This document shows positions 1 through 8,818 of a DNA stretch of 38,143 bases, one piece after another. Source of the DNA: Pseudomonadota bacterium (GTDB lineage Bacteria; Desulfobacterota; Desulfobacteria; Desulfobacterales; Desulfobacteraceae); assembly GCA_018821715.1 (NCBI GenBank), contig JAHJLN010000387.1, positions 1-38,143 of the forward strand, given 5' to 3'. Positions within the stretch are counted from its first letter, which is position 1, and each line of letters opens with the position of its first letter. The position numbers and the translations under genes were made by a program. Under the pieces are notes generated by a model. That model made no database searches. It had not been told where the DNA came from and worked only from the letters and a program-made list of their open reading frames with translations.

Positions 1-49
1 TGATCATGCTAATTAACCGACTTATATCAATAAGAATTAAAATTTTTTT

Positions 50-2371
50 TTATTTTTTTTCACAAGGAAAGAATACTGTAAAAACTGAATATCCGGAAGT
101 TAGACAATCTTCACGGGTCTTGCAATATTTACATTTTTCAATGTCACCCGGGCAGACGGCGTCTTTATTATCAAAAAGGAAACGGCACCGTTGCGACACC
201 ATTTTAAGGGTAAAGCCAAGTCGATCTGAAAAGATTTTCATCCTTAATAAATCCGCACCTTTTCCACCTGCATTAAATGCAAAAGGTTTTTTAGTTGAAT
301 ATAATAAGGTTTCCTGGGTGGTGAAAAATCCTTCAAAAATTCTTTTCTGGGCATCGGCTTCAATTCCTACACCAAAGTCATGAATACTCACAAGAATTCC
401 AGCCTCTTTTTTTTGGATAAGAATATCAATTTTACTGTTGTCAGGAGTATTTTCAACGGCATTTTTAATAAGGCCGCCGATCATTTTATTCAGTATTTCT
501 TCAGGCAGTAAAAGACACGGCAGTTCTTCTTCAATGCTGATTTGAATATGGATGTGTCTGAATGCAAACTCAGATTCAAGGGACGCGTAAAGCCCATAAA
601 AATAGTCAGAAAAGTCAATCAATCGGTAGTGAATCGACCTGGGACCGAATTTTTCATCAATCAATTGATGAACCGCATGTTCAAGATCATCTGCAGTAAG
701 GTTTTGATGGATAAGGGTTTCAAGCTCGTCCTGGCAGGCTTCAAACATTTTTAATAGCAGCTTTTGGGCAGAGTAGGTTTTGCCTTCCATGATATCTGCC
801 ACTTCATCCTGAATATCAACAATTCTATCCAGGTTTCTTTCAATTCTGTTCAGTGTGGCATCTACATTTATGCCGGCTGAGGATTCCAGCTTTTTCTTCA
901 GGATCTGCAAAGAACCGGTAAGAATGGCCACCGGCGTTTTCAGTTCATGGGAAAGATGGTTGATGGCTTTTCCTTTGGCCCGGTTCATGGACGCGACATC
1001 TCGGTAGGCCTCTCTGACAGCTTCTGAAAACCGTGCATTTTCAATGGAGATGGCACAGGTGCCGGCAATCATTGTCATCAGTTCCATGTCATTGTAATCA
1101 AACAGGTTTTGTTTTTTGTTGATGGCACAAAGAACCCCGATAATTCTATCATCACTTTTTATGGGAACTTCCAACAGACTTTTTGTTTGATATCCCAGCC
1201 GTTCATCCCTTTCAGGGTAATCTTTGATTAATTTTTCAGCATCATTTACCAGGGCATATTCGCCGGTCTTTATGATTTCTCCTGCCAGGACTGAATCAAC
1301 CGGGAACCGGAATGTTTTTGCTCTTTTTTCCGTATCTGAATTATCATAGGCTCCTCCGGTGAAAAACAATTCTTCTTTGATCTCATCATATAAGAGGACC
1401 AGTGCGCCTTCAGTGTTTAAAATGGCTTTTACCTCTTTTGAAATATAGGTCATCAGATCTTCAAGTTCAGGATATTCAGGCAGGACGGCACTGATTCTCA
1501 TAATGGTTTTATTGTTTGCTTCCAGCCGTTTTTCTTCGGTAATGTCTCTTAAAATAACAAAGTTTTCAGTTGAACCGGTTTTAAACCTTGCATGAGACGC
1601 TGCCCAGATTACCACATCAAGAACTTTGCCGGCCCGTGTCAAGCGCTGGGTTTCATAACGGGTAAGAGATTTGTTTTTTCTGAATCGGGTCAGCATGTCA
1701 TTGGTTTCAGTTTCAAGGGCTTGGGGTACAAATGGAACCGGTTTGCCCCTGAGTTCTTTAAGAGACCAGCCAAAGGTTACTGAAAATGAAGGATTCACAT
1801 AGGTCACCAATCCATTGTCATCATAAACAATAATGGGATACGGGACAAACTCCAGGATTTTTCGATAAATACGGTAGAGTTCCCGGGTTTTTCTTTCGGC
1901 AATTTTTTCTTCGGTCACATCCTGAAGGGTTTCAACAGCACCGGCAATGTTTCCATCAGAGTCTGAAAAAGTAGAGGCTGTAAAAAAAAGCCATTTGCCT
2001 TCCTTGCCCAGATCCTGGAACAGATCAGTGGCGGCAAATCTTTCTTTGTTCTTGGCGGACCGCTTGTATTTCAACCCGTAATGCTCGACAATTTCAGCAT
2101 CTGAAGATCTTTCAATAATCAGATCTGCCATGACCGGACGACGGGTTGAATAAAATGCTTTCCACTGGTTTTTTGTGCCGACCATATCTTTGGAAGACAG
2201 CCCTGACAGCTCTTCAAGGGCCTGGTTAAAATGGGTAATCGTGTGATCTTTATCAATGGCAAATATGGGAATAGGTGCTTTATGGATTATCTTTTTAAGC
2301 AGCATATTCTGTTCTTCCAAGTTTTTTATCTTGTGTTCAAGTGCAGCAACAACATCTTTATTGTTCTTCAT
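50..2371 (-). CDS. PAS-PAS-GAF sensor histidine kinase with C-terminal Cys cluster
   Basis: A 773-aa cytoplasmic sensor kinase with no membrane segment or signal peptide. In order: short coiled coil (about 5-28), PAS (about 28-155), PAS (about 170-280), GAF (about 302-450), a dimerisation/phosphoacceptor helix with HLSHELKTP (His475), a helical stretch (about 535-610), and an HATPase domain with N-box Asn637 and G1 box DFGVGIE. The glycine-rich G2 lid is poorly conserved (GGKGADLLRM). Between the last two strands of the ATPase domain is a cysteine-rich insertion: Cys729, Cys740, Cys747, Cys750 and Cys756, with Cys770 near the end. This could bind an Fe-S cluster or zinc (inference). It is divergent from the minimal kinase at 2541 and no partner receiver is fused. 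The input signal is unknown; PAS/GAF domains suggest a cytoplasmic redox or small-molecule ligand. Confidence 0.9.
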   Translation of the reverse strand: MKNNKDVVAALEHKIKNLEEQNMLLKKIIHKAPIPIFAIDKDHTITHFNQALEELSGLSSKDMVGTKNQWKAFYSTRRPVMADLIIERSSDAEIVEHYGLKYKRSAKNKERFAATDLFQDLGKEGKWLFFTASTFSDSDGNIAGAVETLQDVTEEKIAERKTRELYRIYRKILEFVPYPIIVYDDNGLVTYVNPSFSVTFGWSLKELRGKPVPFVPQALETETNDMLTRFRKNKSLTRYETQRLTRAGKVLDVVIWAASHARFKTGSTENFVILRDITEEKRLEANNKTIMRISAVLPEYPELEDLMTYISKEVKAILNTEGALVLLYDEIKEELFFTGGAYDNSDTEKRAKTFRFPVDSVLAGEIIKTGEYALVNDAEKLIKDYPERDERLGYQTKSLLEVPIKSDDRIIGVLCAINKKQNLFDYNDMELMTMIAGTCAISIENARFSEAVREAYRDVASMNRAKGKAINHLSHELKTPVAILTGSLQILKKKLESSAGINVDATLNRIERNLDRIVDIQDEVADIMEGKTYSAQKLLLKMFEACQDELETLIHQNLTADDLEHAVHQLIDEKFGPRSIHYRLIDFSDYFYGLYASLESEFAFRHIHIQISIEEELPCLLLPEEILNKMIGGLIKNAVENTPDNSKIDILIQKKEAGILVSIHDFGVGIEADAQKRIFEGFFTTQETLLYSTKKPFAFNAGGKGADLLRMKIFSDRLGFTLKMVSQRCRFLFDNKDAVCPGDIEKCKYCKTREDCLTSGYSVFTVFFPCEKK

Positions 2372-2540
2372 AAATAAAACCCCAAAAGACTTTACAAGAT
2401 TAATCGATCCTCGTATAACAAATTATGATTTTAATGATCTTAAATGTTATTTGCCAACATCAAGCTGATTTGTAATAATTGGCTACAATATATAAAATCA
2501 TTGGTTGAAATTGCAAGGATTTTAAAGGTTGGGGAAAAAA
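2372..2540. promoter_or_regulatory. Divergent intergenic promoter region
   Basis: An AT-rich 169-nt spacer between two divergently transcribed kinase genes, so it must carry promoters for both. On the plus strand a plausible pair is TTGTAA followed after 17 nt by TAAAAT near 2472-2500. No convincing operator palindrome is visible. Confidence 0.35.
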
Positions 2541-3281
2541 ATGCCGGACACCACCATTAAGACAGAGATTCTTATCCATGATTTAAAGGTTCCCATCTCC
2601 GTAATAGATGCCGGGGCAAAATCACTATTAAACCGCCAGGATGCCTATGGTCCTTTGACGGACAAACAGATAAAAGTGTTAAATAGAATTATAAGGAACA
2701 CGTTGACAACCCAGCGGCTTGTGAATGATGTGCTGGAGCTTGGAAGATCCAGGGAAGGGGTCATGATCACCTGTGATTTTTCCATTGCATCTCTTGTCAC
2801 CTGTGTACTGATGGAAGTTTTTGATCTTTCAGATCCCGGAGTGGCAGATATTATTCGAAAAATTCAAACCTATGATGAACTTGAAAAGGCAGTTCTGGCC
2901 GGAGGCGTCAGATTGTCATTTGATTCCAGGATCTGGAAAAGCGTTGTTCATCTTGATGAGGCCAAGGTAAGGCAGATTTTGAGAAACATCGTTACCAATG
3001 CCTTTAAGCATCGATCTTCTTTTGTTCAGATTTCAGGCAGTATCGGTGAAAAACAGCTGACCTTGAAAGTAAAGGACGATGGCCGGGGCATCCCCCAGGC
3101 AGATCATCAAAAAATTTTTAAAACCTATTTCACAACGGGATCATCCCTTGAGAGCGCCATTAAAAGCCATGGTCTGGGGCTTGCCGGGGTAATGGTATTG
3201 TTGAAAGACATGGGCGGAGAACTGATTTTAAATTCCGAGGATGGGAAAGGTGCAGAATTTATTGTGAAAATTCCGTTATAG
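2541..3281 (+). CDS. Minimal cytoplasmic histidine kinase (HisKA-HATPase)
   Basis: About 246 aa, consisting almost only of a kinase core with no sensor or membrane segment. An HDLKVP H-box sits within the first 20 residues, followed by the second dimerisation helix. The HATPase domain has N-box RNIVTNAF, G1 DDGRGIP and G2 GLGLAGV. An upstream in-frame TTG at 2529 exists, but the ATG at 2541 follows a GGGGA ribosome site at a good distance, so I use it. The gene is divergent from the 773-aa kinase and convergent, with a 2-nt gap, with the single-domain receiver at 3284-3808, its natural candidate partner. Lacking a sensor, it may depend on another protein for input. Confidence 0.85.
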   Translation: MPDTTIKTEILIHDLKVPISVIDAGAKSLLNRQDAYGPLTDKQIKVLNRIIRNTLTTQRLVNDVLELGRSREGVMITCDFSIASLVTCVLMEVFDLSDPGVADIIRKIQTYDELEKAVLAGGVRLSFDSRIWKSVVHLDEAKVRQILRNIVTNAFKHRSSFVQISGSIGEKQLTLKVKDDGRGIPQADHQKIFKTYFTTGSSLESAIKSHGLGLAGVMVLLKDMGGELILNSEDGKGAEFIVKIPL

Positions 3282-3283
3282 GG

Positions 3284-3808
3284 TTATTCCATTTTTTGAA
3301 TATCATCCCTTGATGACATCTGTTTTGCATCAAATTCGTCCCAGAAGTTCCTGTCTTTTTTTCTCCAGCCTTCACCAAACAGTCTGTCAAATACCGGTTT
3401 GAGCAATGAAAACCATGTGACATTGTTTTTTTTCCCCTCTTTTCTTGCATTCAAGACATCAGCAACATACAGGGAAATATCCACAAGTTTTTCTTTGGGC
3501 ACGTAGGCATCAGCACCCATTTCAATGGACTGTTTTAAATTATCCGGGGTAAGCGCGTGGGCGGTCAGCATCAAGGAAGGAATACCCATGGTATTGGTGA
3601 CCTCTAAAAGGTCATACCCTTTGACCCCCATGATATCCAGGATGGCAACATCATAGGTGTTGTTTTTTAAAAACGTGACAGCCTCTTCAAATGTCGAGGC
3701 CATATCAACCGAACACATGTAAAGCAACTCTTCAAGGGTTTCCAGGATATCGGGTTCATCATCAACCACAAGAACTTTTTTGTTCTCAAGAATGCTTTGA
3801 TTGTCCAT
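3284..3808 (-). CDS. Single-domain response regulator (REC)
   Basis: A 174-aa receiver protein. The domain has the acidic pair Asp16/Asp17 (VLVVDDEP), phosphoacceptor Asp58 (AILDIMG), the conserved Thr (MLTA) and Lys (YVPKEK). After residue about 125 there is only a basic and aromatic tail of about 50 residues, with no DNA-binding or enzyme domain, so output is probably by protein-protein contact or as a phosphate shuttle. A GGAGG ribosome site precedes the ATG. It ends 2 nt from the stop of the convergent minimal kinase and probably pairs with that kinase or the 773-aa one (inference). The kbl/tdh genes upstream on the same strand are separated by only 55 nt, so read-through is possible. Confidence 0.88.
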   Translation of the reverse strand: MDNQSILENKKVLVVDDEPDILETLEELLYMCSVDMASTFEEAVTFLKNNTYDVAILDIMGVKGYDLLEVTNTMGIPSLMLTAHALTPDNLKQSIEMGADAYVPKEKLVDISLYVADVLNARKEGKKNNVTWFSLLKPVFDRLFGEGWRKKDRNFWDEFDAKQMSSRDDIQKME

Positions 3809-3863
3809 TCAGCCTCCGGTTTTTAGTTTCAGGCAAGTTCAAACACCATGTTACTTATCCATC

Positions 3864-5087
3864 TTATTGAAAATTATTCAATAATTCAATAACATAATCA
3901 ATATCTGCAGATGTATGACAGGCATTTATTTGAAATCTGATGGTTTCATCCCCTTTGGGCACTACAGGAAAGGTCAAGCCGACCACCAGCACGCCATGAT
4001 CAAACAGGTATTTTACAAGCTGATGCGTTTTTTGGGTATCTCTGACCATTAACGGGACAACCGGGTGAGGGCCTGGGATTGATTCTTTTCCAAGTCTTTC
4101 AAGTCCCTGTCGAAACTGAGCTGTTCGCTGTTTTAAGTTTTTGAGCAATTCAAGGCCCTCGGCACTGTCGCAAATATCAATGGCTTTGACAGCAGCAGCA
4201 CAGTCTGCAACACTTAACGGGTTGGTATAAATATAGGTGTCTGCCTTTTGCCGCACAGACTCAATAATGGTCTTGCTTGCAGCAATAAATCCGCCATTCA
4301 CGCCAAAGGCTTTTCCAAAGGTTCCGATAATGATATCCGGAGCTGCATGGCAAAAATCAGAGGTTCCCCTGCCGGTATCCCCATAGGCACCAATGCCGTG
4401 TGAATCATCAACAACCGTGATTACGCCATCTTTGAATTTTGAATCATATGCCTTGCAGATGGTCTTGATTTCATTTATGGGTGCACAATCTCCGCGCATG
4501 CTGAAGATTCCGTCAAATATGACCACGACGCGTTCCATGTCAGGGCTAACTTCATCAAGGCGGCGCTTTAAGTCTGCCATGTCGTTGTGTTTGAAAATGC
4601 CTTTGTTGGCACTGGGAATATTGCTGATTCGCATGGCCCTGATAATGCTGTTGTGATTGAGTTGATCTCCGATCCAGTGCGTCTTTTTATTGGAAATGGA
4701 AAGGGCCAGTCCGCAGTTTGACGTATAGGCAGAGTTGAAAATTTTTGCCGCTGGTTTTGCCACAAATTTAGCCACTCTTTTTTCAAGCAGCACATGATGG
4801 ATAAAGGTTCCATCTATGAAGCGGACAGCACCCGGACCCACACCGAAGTTGCGGGTTGCTTTGTCTGCAGCTGCCGTAAGCTCGCCATGATTGGAAAGAG
4901 ATAAGTATGAATTGGAGTTCAGCCGGATAAACTCAGTATCGTTTCCAACCAGTTTATATCGAGGTCCCAATTCTCCCTTAGGCGGAATGTAGTGTTCAAT
5001 AATTCTTTCAGGTGATTTGGCCCTTCCTTCCCGGGCTAACGCTTCTAATTCCTGTGTTAGGGATATATCAAGTTTGCTGGTGCTCAT
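3864..5087 (-). CDS. kbl: Glycine C-acetyltransferase (2-amino-3-ketobutyrate CoA ligase)
   Basis: A 407-aa PLP enzyme of the alpha-oxoamine synthase family, near the usual Kbl length of about 397. It cleaves 2-amino-3-ketobutyrate with CoA to glycine and acetyl-CoA. The PLP-binding lysine is Lys259 in GTFGKAFG. VVDDSHGIGAYG carries the Asp/His pair that contacts the PLP ring, and the RFIDGTFIHH segment is typical. GGAG lies about 9 nt before the ATG. It follows tdh in the same direction after 45 nt, which favours Kbl over the related BioF, HemA or serine palmitoyltransferase enzymes: the two genes form the complete threonine dehydrogenase route to glycine and acetyl-CoA. Confidence 0.93.
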   Translation of the reverse strand: MSTSKLDISLTQELEALAREGRAKSPERIIEHYIPPKGELGPRYKLVGNDTEFIRLNSNSYLSLSNHGELTAAADKATRNFGVGPGAVRFIDGTFIHHVLLEKRVAKFVAKPAAKIFNSAYTSNCGLALSISNKKTHWIGDQLNHNSIIRAMRISNIPSANKGIFKHNDMADLKRRLDEVSPDMERVVVIFDGIFSMRGDCAPINEIKTICKAYDSKFKDGVITVVDDSHGIGAYGDTGRGTSDFCHAAPDIIIGTFGKAFGVNGGFIAASKTIIESVRQKADTYIYTNPLSVADCAAAVKAIDICDSAEGLELLKNLKQRTAQFRQGLERLGKESIPGPHPVVPLMVRDTQKTHQLVKYLFDHGVLVVGLTFPVVPKGDETIRFQINACHTSADIDYVIELLNNFQ

Positions 5088-5132
5088 CTTTTTTGCTCCG
5101 TTAAAAAAAATTGGCAGTTGTTGGATCGTCTG

Positions 5133-6167
5133 TTAATCCCAGTCAAGGATTACTTTTCCCGAATTCCCGGATTTCATTACTTCAAATCCTTTTTCAAACT
5201 GGGTGTAATGAAATTTGTGGGTGATCAAGGGGGTGATATCAAGTCCGGTTTGGATCATGCTGCTCATCTTATACCAGGTTTCATACATTTCCCGGCCGTA
5301 AATGCCCTTGATCGTCAACATGTTGAACACAACCGTGTTCCAGTCGATTTCCGTATTATCGGGCATGATCCCCAGAAGGGCAATTTTTCCGCCATGGCAC
5401 ATGTTATCAAGGATGGACCGCAAGGCTGCAGGATTGCCTGACATTTCCATGGCCACATCAAACCCTTCTTTCATGCCAAGGTCTTTTTGAGCCTGTTCTA
5501 TGCTTTGTTTGGTCACATCAACGGTTACCGTGGCCCCGGCTTTTTTGGCAAGCTCAAGCCGAAAGGGATTGATATCGGTTACCACCACAAATCTTGCTCC
5601 TGCATGTTTTGCAATGGCTGCGGCCATGCATCCAATGGGGCCGGCACCTGTGATCAGGACATCTTCACCTAGAACATCAAAAGAAAGCGCTGTATGCGTC
5701 GCATTACCAAGGGGATCAAAACAGGCCAGCACATCCAGGGGGATGCTTTTATTACAATACCAGACATTGGTTACGGGAATGGCAAGGTATTGGGCAAAGG
5801 CGCCGGGTCTGTTGACCCCCACCCCTTTTGTATCCCTGCATAAATGGCGCCGACCGGCAAGGCAGTTTCTGCAATGACCGCAAACCAGGTGGCCTTCACC
5901 CGACGCCAGATCGCCCGGCTTGAAATCAACCACATGGGAACCGATTTTTTCAATGGTGCCGACAAATTCATGGCCAACGTGCATGGGGTAAGGAATGGTT
6001 TTCTGCGACCATTTGTCCCAGTTATAAATATGGACATCTGTTCCGCAGATAGCCGTTTTATTGATTTTTATCAGAACTTCATTGTGACGGATGTCTGGAA
6101 CAGGAACCTCCTGAAGCCATAACCCTGGTTCAGGTTTTTCTTTTACAAGTGCTTTCATTGTTTTCAT
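5133..6167 (-). CDS. tdh: L-threonine 3-dehydrogenase
   Basis: A 344-aa zinc-dependent medium-chain dehydrogenase that oxidises L-threonine with NAD+ to 2-amino-3-ketobutyrate. Catalytic zinc ligands Cys41 and His66-Glu67 (VGHEF) are present, as are all four structural-zinc cysteines (Cys96, 99, 102, 110). The Rossmann fingerprint is GAGPIG, and the [13 protein letters not shown] segment is diagnostic of Tdh. Two close starts are possible (ATG at 6167 or 6158) and neither has a strong ribosome site. It is the first gene of a tdh-kbl operon. The 117-nt upstream region contains the palindromic sequence GTGGGTATACCAC (6218-6230). Confidence 0.94.
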   Translation of the reverse strand: MKTMKALVKEKPEPGLWLQEVPVPDIRHNEVLIKINKTAICGTDVHIYNWDKWSQKTIPYPMHVGHEFVGTIEKIGSHVVDFKPGDLASGEGHLVCGHCRNCLAGRRHLCRDTKGVGVNRPGAFAQYLAIPVTNVWYCNKSIPLDVLACFDPLGNATHTALSFDVLGEDVLITGAGPIGCMAAAIAKHAGARFVVVTDINPFRLELAKKAGATVTVDVTKQSIEQAQKDLGMKEGFDVAMEMSGNPAALRSILDNMCHGGKIALLGIMPDNTEIDWNTVVFNMLTIKGIYGREMYETWYKMSSMIQTGLDITPLITHKFHYTQFEKGFEVMKSGNSGKVILDWD

Positions 6168-6217
6168 GACATATGAATCCGATTAATTTGTAAAAATATT
6201 AATATTTCAAGATAGAA

Positions 6218-6230
6218 GTGGGTATACCAC
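6218..6230. promoter_or_regulatory. Palindrome upstream of tdh
   Basis: GTGGGTATACCAC is a near-perfect short dyad about 50 nt upstream of the tdh start, in the 117-nt gap after the metallo-beta-lactamase gene. Its position suits an operator. No regulator family is recognised, and it could be chance. Confidence 0.25.
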
Positions 6231-6284
6231 AAATAATGATCAAATGCCATCCTGATAACTAGTTTCCCGTCAAAAATATGGTGG

Positions 6285-7028
6285 TTATTTTTTCCAGGTG
6301 CTAAAAGGGTCTTGACCCTGAACTGTGAATCCGTAATGCGCTGTAAAAATATAGGCTGCTGCGGGCAAATCTGCAAGTTTTTTCAGGGAGATTTTTTGCG
6401 TTTGGGTGTCCATATTAAAAAGGTCATTGAATTCAGTTGTTTTTCCATTTTTCAACCCCATTGAATCACCGGTGAACAAAAAGGTATCATTGATAAGAAA
6501 GCACATTGAACCGGGTGTATGACCCGGGGTTGATATCGCCTTGACCCTTAACCCTGAAAGATTGAGAAGTTGATTGTCTTCAAGCAATTCATACTTACCC
6601 TTAAATTTATTTTTTAAAAATAAAAATCGGTGAGTTTGCCCGTTAATCATCTGTTCTTCAGCTTTAGAAAGATAAATAACAGCATTGTAAAAAAGCTCGA
6701 GAGCACCTGTATGATCAGCATCTGAATGGGTTAAAAATACCGATGTAACGGTTTTCGGGTCTATGCCCAGCACCTGAAGCTCGTGCTGAATGTGATCAGC
6801 CGTGTTGCCGGCATCAACGGCAATATAGCTGCTGCCGTTTTCAATGAGAAACAGGTTGACAAACTTGTCCTGCACGGCAACCACACCGTCAATGACCTTT
6901 TGTGTTTTAAGCGGGGACATTTTGCTGGTTTCAAAGTGAATTTTCGCGATAAATATACCGCACAAAAGAACCAACAGACCGATGACAGCACCAATTGTTG
7001 CCAATATTTTCTTTACAGGTTTTTTCAT
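6285..7028 (-). CDS. Membrane-anchored metallo-beta-lactamase-fold hydrolase
   Basis: A 247-aa MBL-fold protein with one N-terminal hydrophobic helix (about 7-28), so probably anchored with the enzyme domain outside the cytoplasm. The metal motif is THSDADHTG (His101, Asp103, Asp105, His106), in which the second His of the classic HxHxDH is Asp. The later ligands are present in STPGHTPGS and FTGDS, with a C-terminal FTAHYGF. This is the generic glyoxalase II-like/hydrolase branch; the substrate is not predictable. Its ATG overlaps the stop of the radical SAM gene by 4 nt (ATGA) behind AGGAG, so the two are translationally coupled. Confidence 0.85.
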   Translation of the reverse strand: MKKPVKKILATIGAVIGLLVLLCGIFIAKIHFETSKMSPLKTQKVIDGVVAVQDKFVNLFLIENGSSYIAVDAGNTADHIQHELQVLGIDPKTVTSVFLTHSDADHTGALELFYNAVIYLSKAEEQMINGQTHRFLFLKNKFKGKYELLEDNQLLNLSGLRVKAISTPGHTPGSMCFLINDTFLFTGDSMGLKNGKTTEFNDLFNMDTQTQKISLKKLADLPAAAYIFTAHYGFTVQGQDPFSTWKK

Positions 7029-8062
7029 GCATCTCCTGCGATCCCGGTTTCAATAATTGCCAGCAGGCGTTCTTTTTCTTCCGGCAGCTTATACCCCTCA
7101 TAGCCCTGGTTTAAGAGGAGCCTGCCGTTGGGGGCACGCCAATAATTTCCAGCATGATCAAAACAGATTCTGGATGTTACATCCAGAGCTGTTATCATCT
7201 GTTTGATTTCCAAAAGTTGTTCTTTGGGCGTCATTCGCTCCAGTTCATTTTTTGATGCGTTTTCATACAAGGAGGTTCCGGGTCTGGGCGTAAAAGGCCG
7301 TGACCTGATGTAATCCGGATTGATCTGATTGAGCACCCGGGCGGTATTCACAGCATGATCACGGGACATGGAGTTGCCGCCAAGGCCGGGCATCCAGTAT
7401 TCTGAAACCTGAAATCCTGCTTTCATGGCCTTTTGGCCGGCTTTTATGTGATCTTCGGCAGTGGCCCCTTTTTTTATTTTTTTAAGCAGGGCGGCATCCC
7501 CTGTTTCAAGACCGATGTGAAGCCGGTCCAGGCCGGCCCTTTGAATTTTTTCAAGATCAAAGACAGGCTTTCTTGCGATTGTTCTGGATCGGCTATAGGA
7601 AGTGATCCTTTCAATTGTTGAGAAAACGGTTTTTAAATGGTTTAAAACCTGAACCAGATGGTCGGTTTTCATGATCAGGCTGTCAGCATCCTGTAAAAAA
7701 ACGGTTTTTCCTCCTGCTGCCAGCCAGTTAAAGAGCATGGAAATACCCGGGTGAAAATACAGCTCAGGTGTTTTTTGTAAAAATTCACCAATTGACGGTG
7801 CCGTGATCTTACCATTTTCACCCATGTTAACGGATATCTTTTTTACCTGCAAATAGATGTCATTCATGACATTGATATCCTGTATGATATCCATGGGACT
7901 GCGCAGTTCAAATTTTTGGGATTTGTACATTGCACAGAAGGTGCAGTGATTCCAGGGACAGTTTCTGGTAAGCCTTACCAGAAGGGATGCGCTGCCGCCT
8001 TCGCTTGGCGGCCGGTACATACCGGTCTCAAACTCATATTTTTTTTTCATAAGAAAATTCAT
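7025..8062 (-). CDS. Radical SAM protein (CX4CX2C type)
   Basis: About 345 aa. The cluster motif near the N-terminus is NCPWNHCTFCAMY, giving Cys35-X4-Cys40-X2-Cys43 rather than canonical CX3CX2C. This spacing recurs in a family of anaerobe radical SAM proteins with C-x-x-N-x-C-x-F-C. An Elp3/oxygen-independent-coproporphyrinogen-oxidase-like barrel follows, with RLHIGLETGD and EYWMPGLGG. No extra Cys-rich SPASM domain is evident. An in-frame TTG at 8101 would add 13 residues, and ATGs at 8062 and 8050 are alternatives; none has a strong ribosome site, so the start is uncertain. It is coupled to the downstream MBL-fold gene, suggesting a shared pathway of unknown substrate. Confidence 0.85.
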   Translation of the reverse strand: MNFLMKKKYEFETGMYRPPSEGGSASLLVRLTRNCPWNHCTFCAMYKSQKFELRSPMDIIQDINVMNDIYLQVKKISVNMGENGKITAPSIGEFLQKTPELYFHPGISMLFNWLAAGGKTVFLQDADSLIMKTDHLVQVLNHLKTVFSTIERITSYSRSRTIARKPVFDLEKIQRAGLDRLHIGLETGDAALLKKIKKGATAEDHIKAGQKAMKAGFQVSEYWMPGLGGNSMSRDHAVNTARVLNQINPDYIRSRPFTPRPGTSLYENASKNELERMTPKEQLLEIKQMITALDVTSRICFDHAGNYWRAPNGRLLLNQGYEGYKLPEEKERLLAIIETGIAGDA

Positions 8063-8193
8063 GATTTTAAGCAGAATACAACACTCTTGGGATAAAACCA
8101 AAGCATTTTTAAAGCAACATTGCTATCCATTTGATCCGACTGCATCAGCCATAATAAGCGACAACTGATGATACAGCATAAATAAGCGGTCTT

Positions 8194-8742
8194 TTATTTA
8201 ATCTCTTCATACACAGACAGGACAAATAATGTTGCAAAGGGTTGGAGAAGCAAAAACCCAAGAATTGATGATCCACCAATGGTCGAAAGGGCGGCAAAAA
8301 TAATAAAGACAATAATATGGTCTTTAAGGTGAGTGGTTGTAACCAGTGAGATGCTTTTTTTTATGGCATCCAATAGTCCGAAGTTCTTGTCCACCATTAC
8401 CGGGATCATATAAAGACAAGTGTACCCAATAATAAAGGAGAATAAAAGTCCGGGAAGGACAAACAGGGTAATCCCGATGGCCGTGATAACAAGGACGATC
8501 AGGCCGAATAAAAACAATGGGACAAAAAGCTTAAGTTGTGAAAAAACGTCCTGGACTTTTGGTTCCCGGTTGTTTTTTAATAATAAAAATAAAGAATGGG
8601 TATACCCTGCAAAGGCAACAGGGGCAAGAATACCGATTGAAACAATGCTGACCGCAGCAACCACAAGTGTCAGCAGAATCAGTGATGGAATATTGCTGAT
8701 ACAATGCTTCCAGGCTGTTTCAATATGATATTTTATATCCAT
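8194..8742 (-). CDS. Polytopic membrane protein, unknown function
   Basis: About 182 aa, nearly all hydrophobic, with roughly five or six membrane segments (pairs at about 18-56, 72-117 and 143-178). The N-terminal segment MDIKYHIETAWKH and the overall plan resemble small DUF4013/YciC-like bacterial membrane proteins, but I cannot assign a family firmly. AAAGGA lies 8 nt before the ATG at 8742; the longer reading frame from 8811 has no ribosome site. It is transcribed in the same direction as the radical SAM gene, which lies 131 nt downstream, and divergently from the aminotransferase gene. Confidence 0.75.
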   Translation of the reverse strand: MDIKYHIETAWKHCISNIPSLILLTLVVAAVSIVSIGILAPVAFAGYTHSLFLLLKNNREPKVQDVFSQLKLFVPLFLFGLIVLVITAIGITLFVLPGLLFSFIIGYTCLYMIPVMVDKNFGLLDAIKKSISLVTTTHLKDHIIVFIIFAALSTIGGSSILGFLLLQPFATLFVLSVYEEIK

Positions 8743-8818
8743 TCTTTTTTTCCTTTGTCTTAAGCAAATAAATAATTTAGTATAGTAGCCGAAAAAAAAG
8801 GAATCCGTCAATAAAAGA

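Noticed and set aside
6..383. 125-codon open frame on the plus strand at the window start
   Set aside because: Antisense to the Cys-cluster kinase C-terminus, which is conserved protein sequence.
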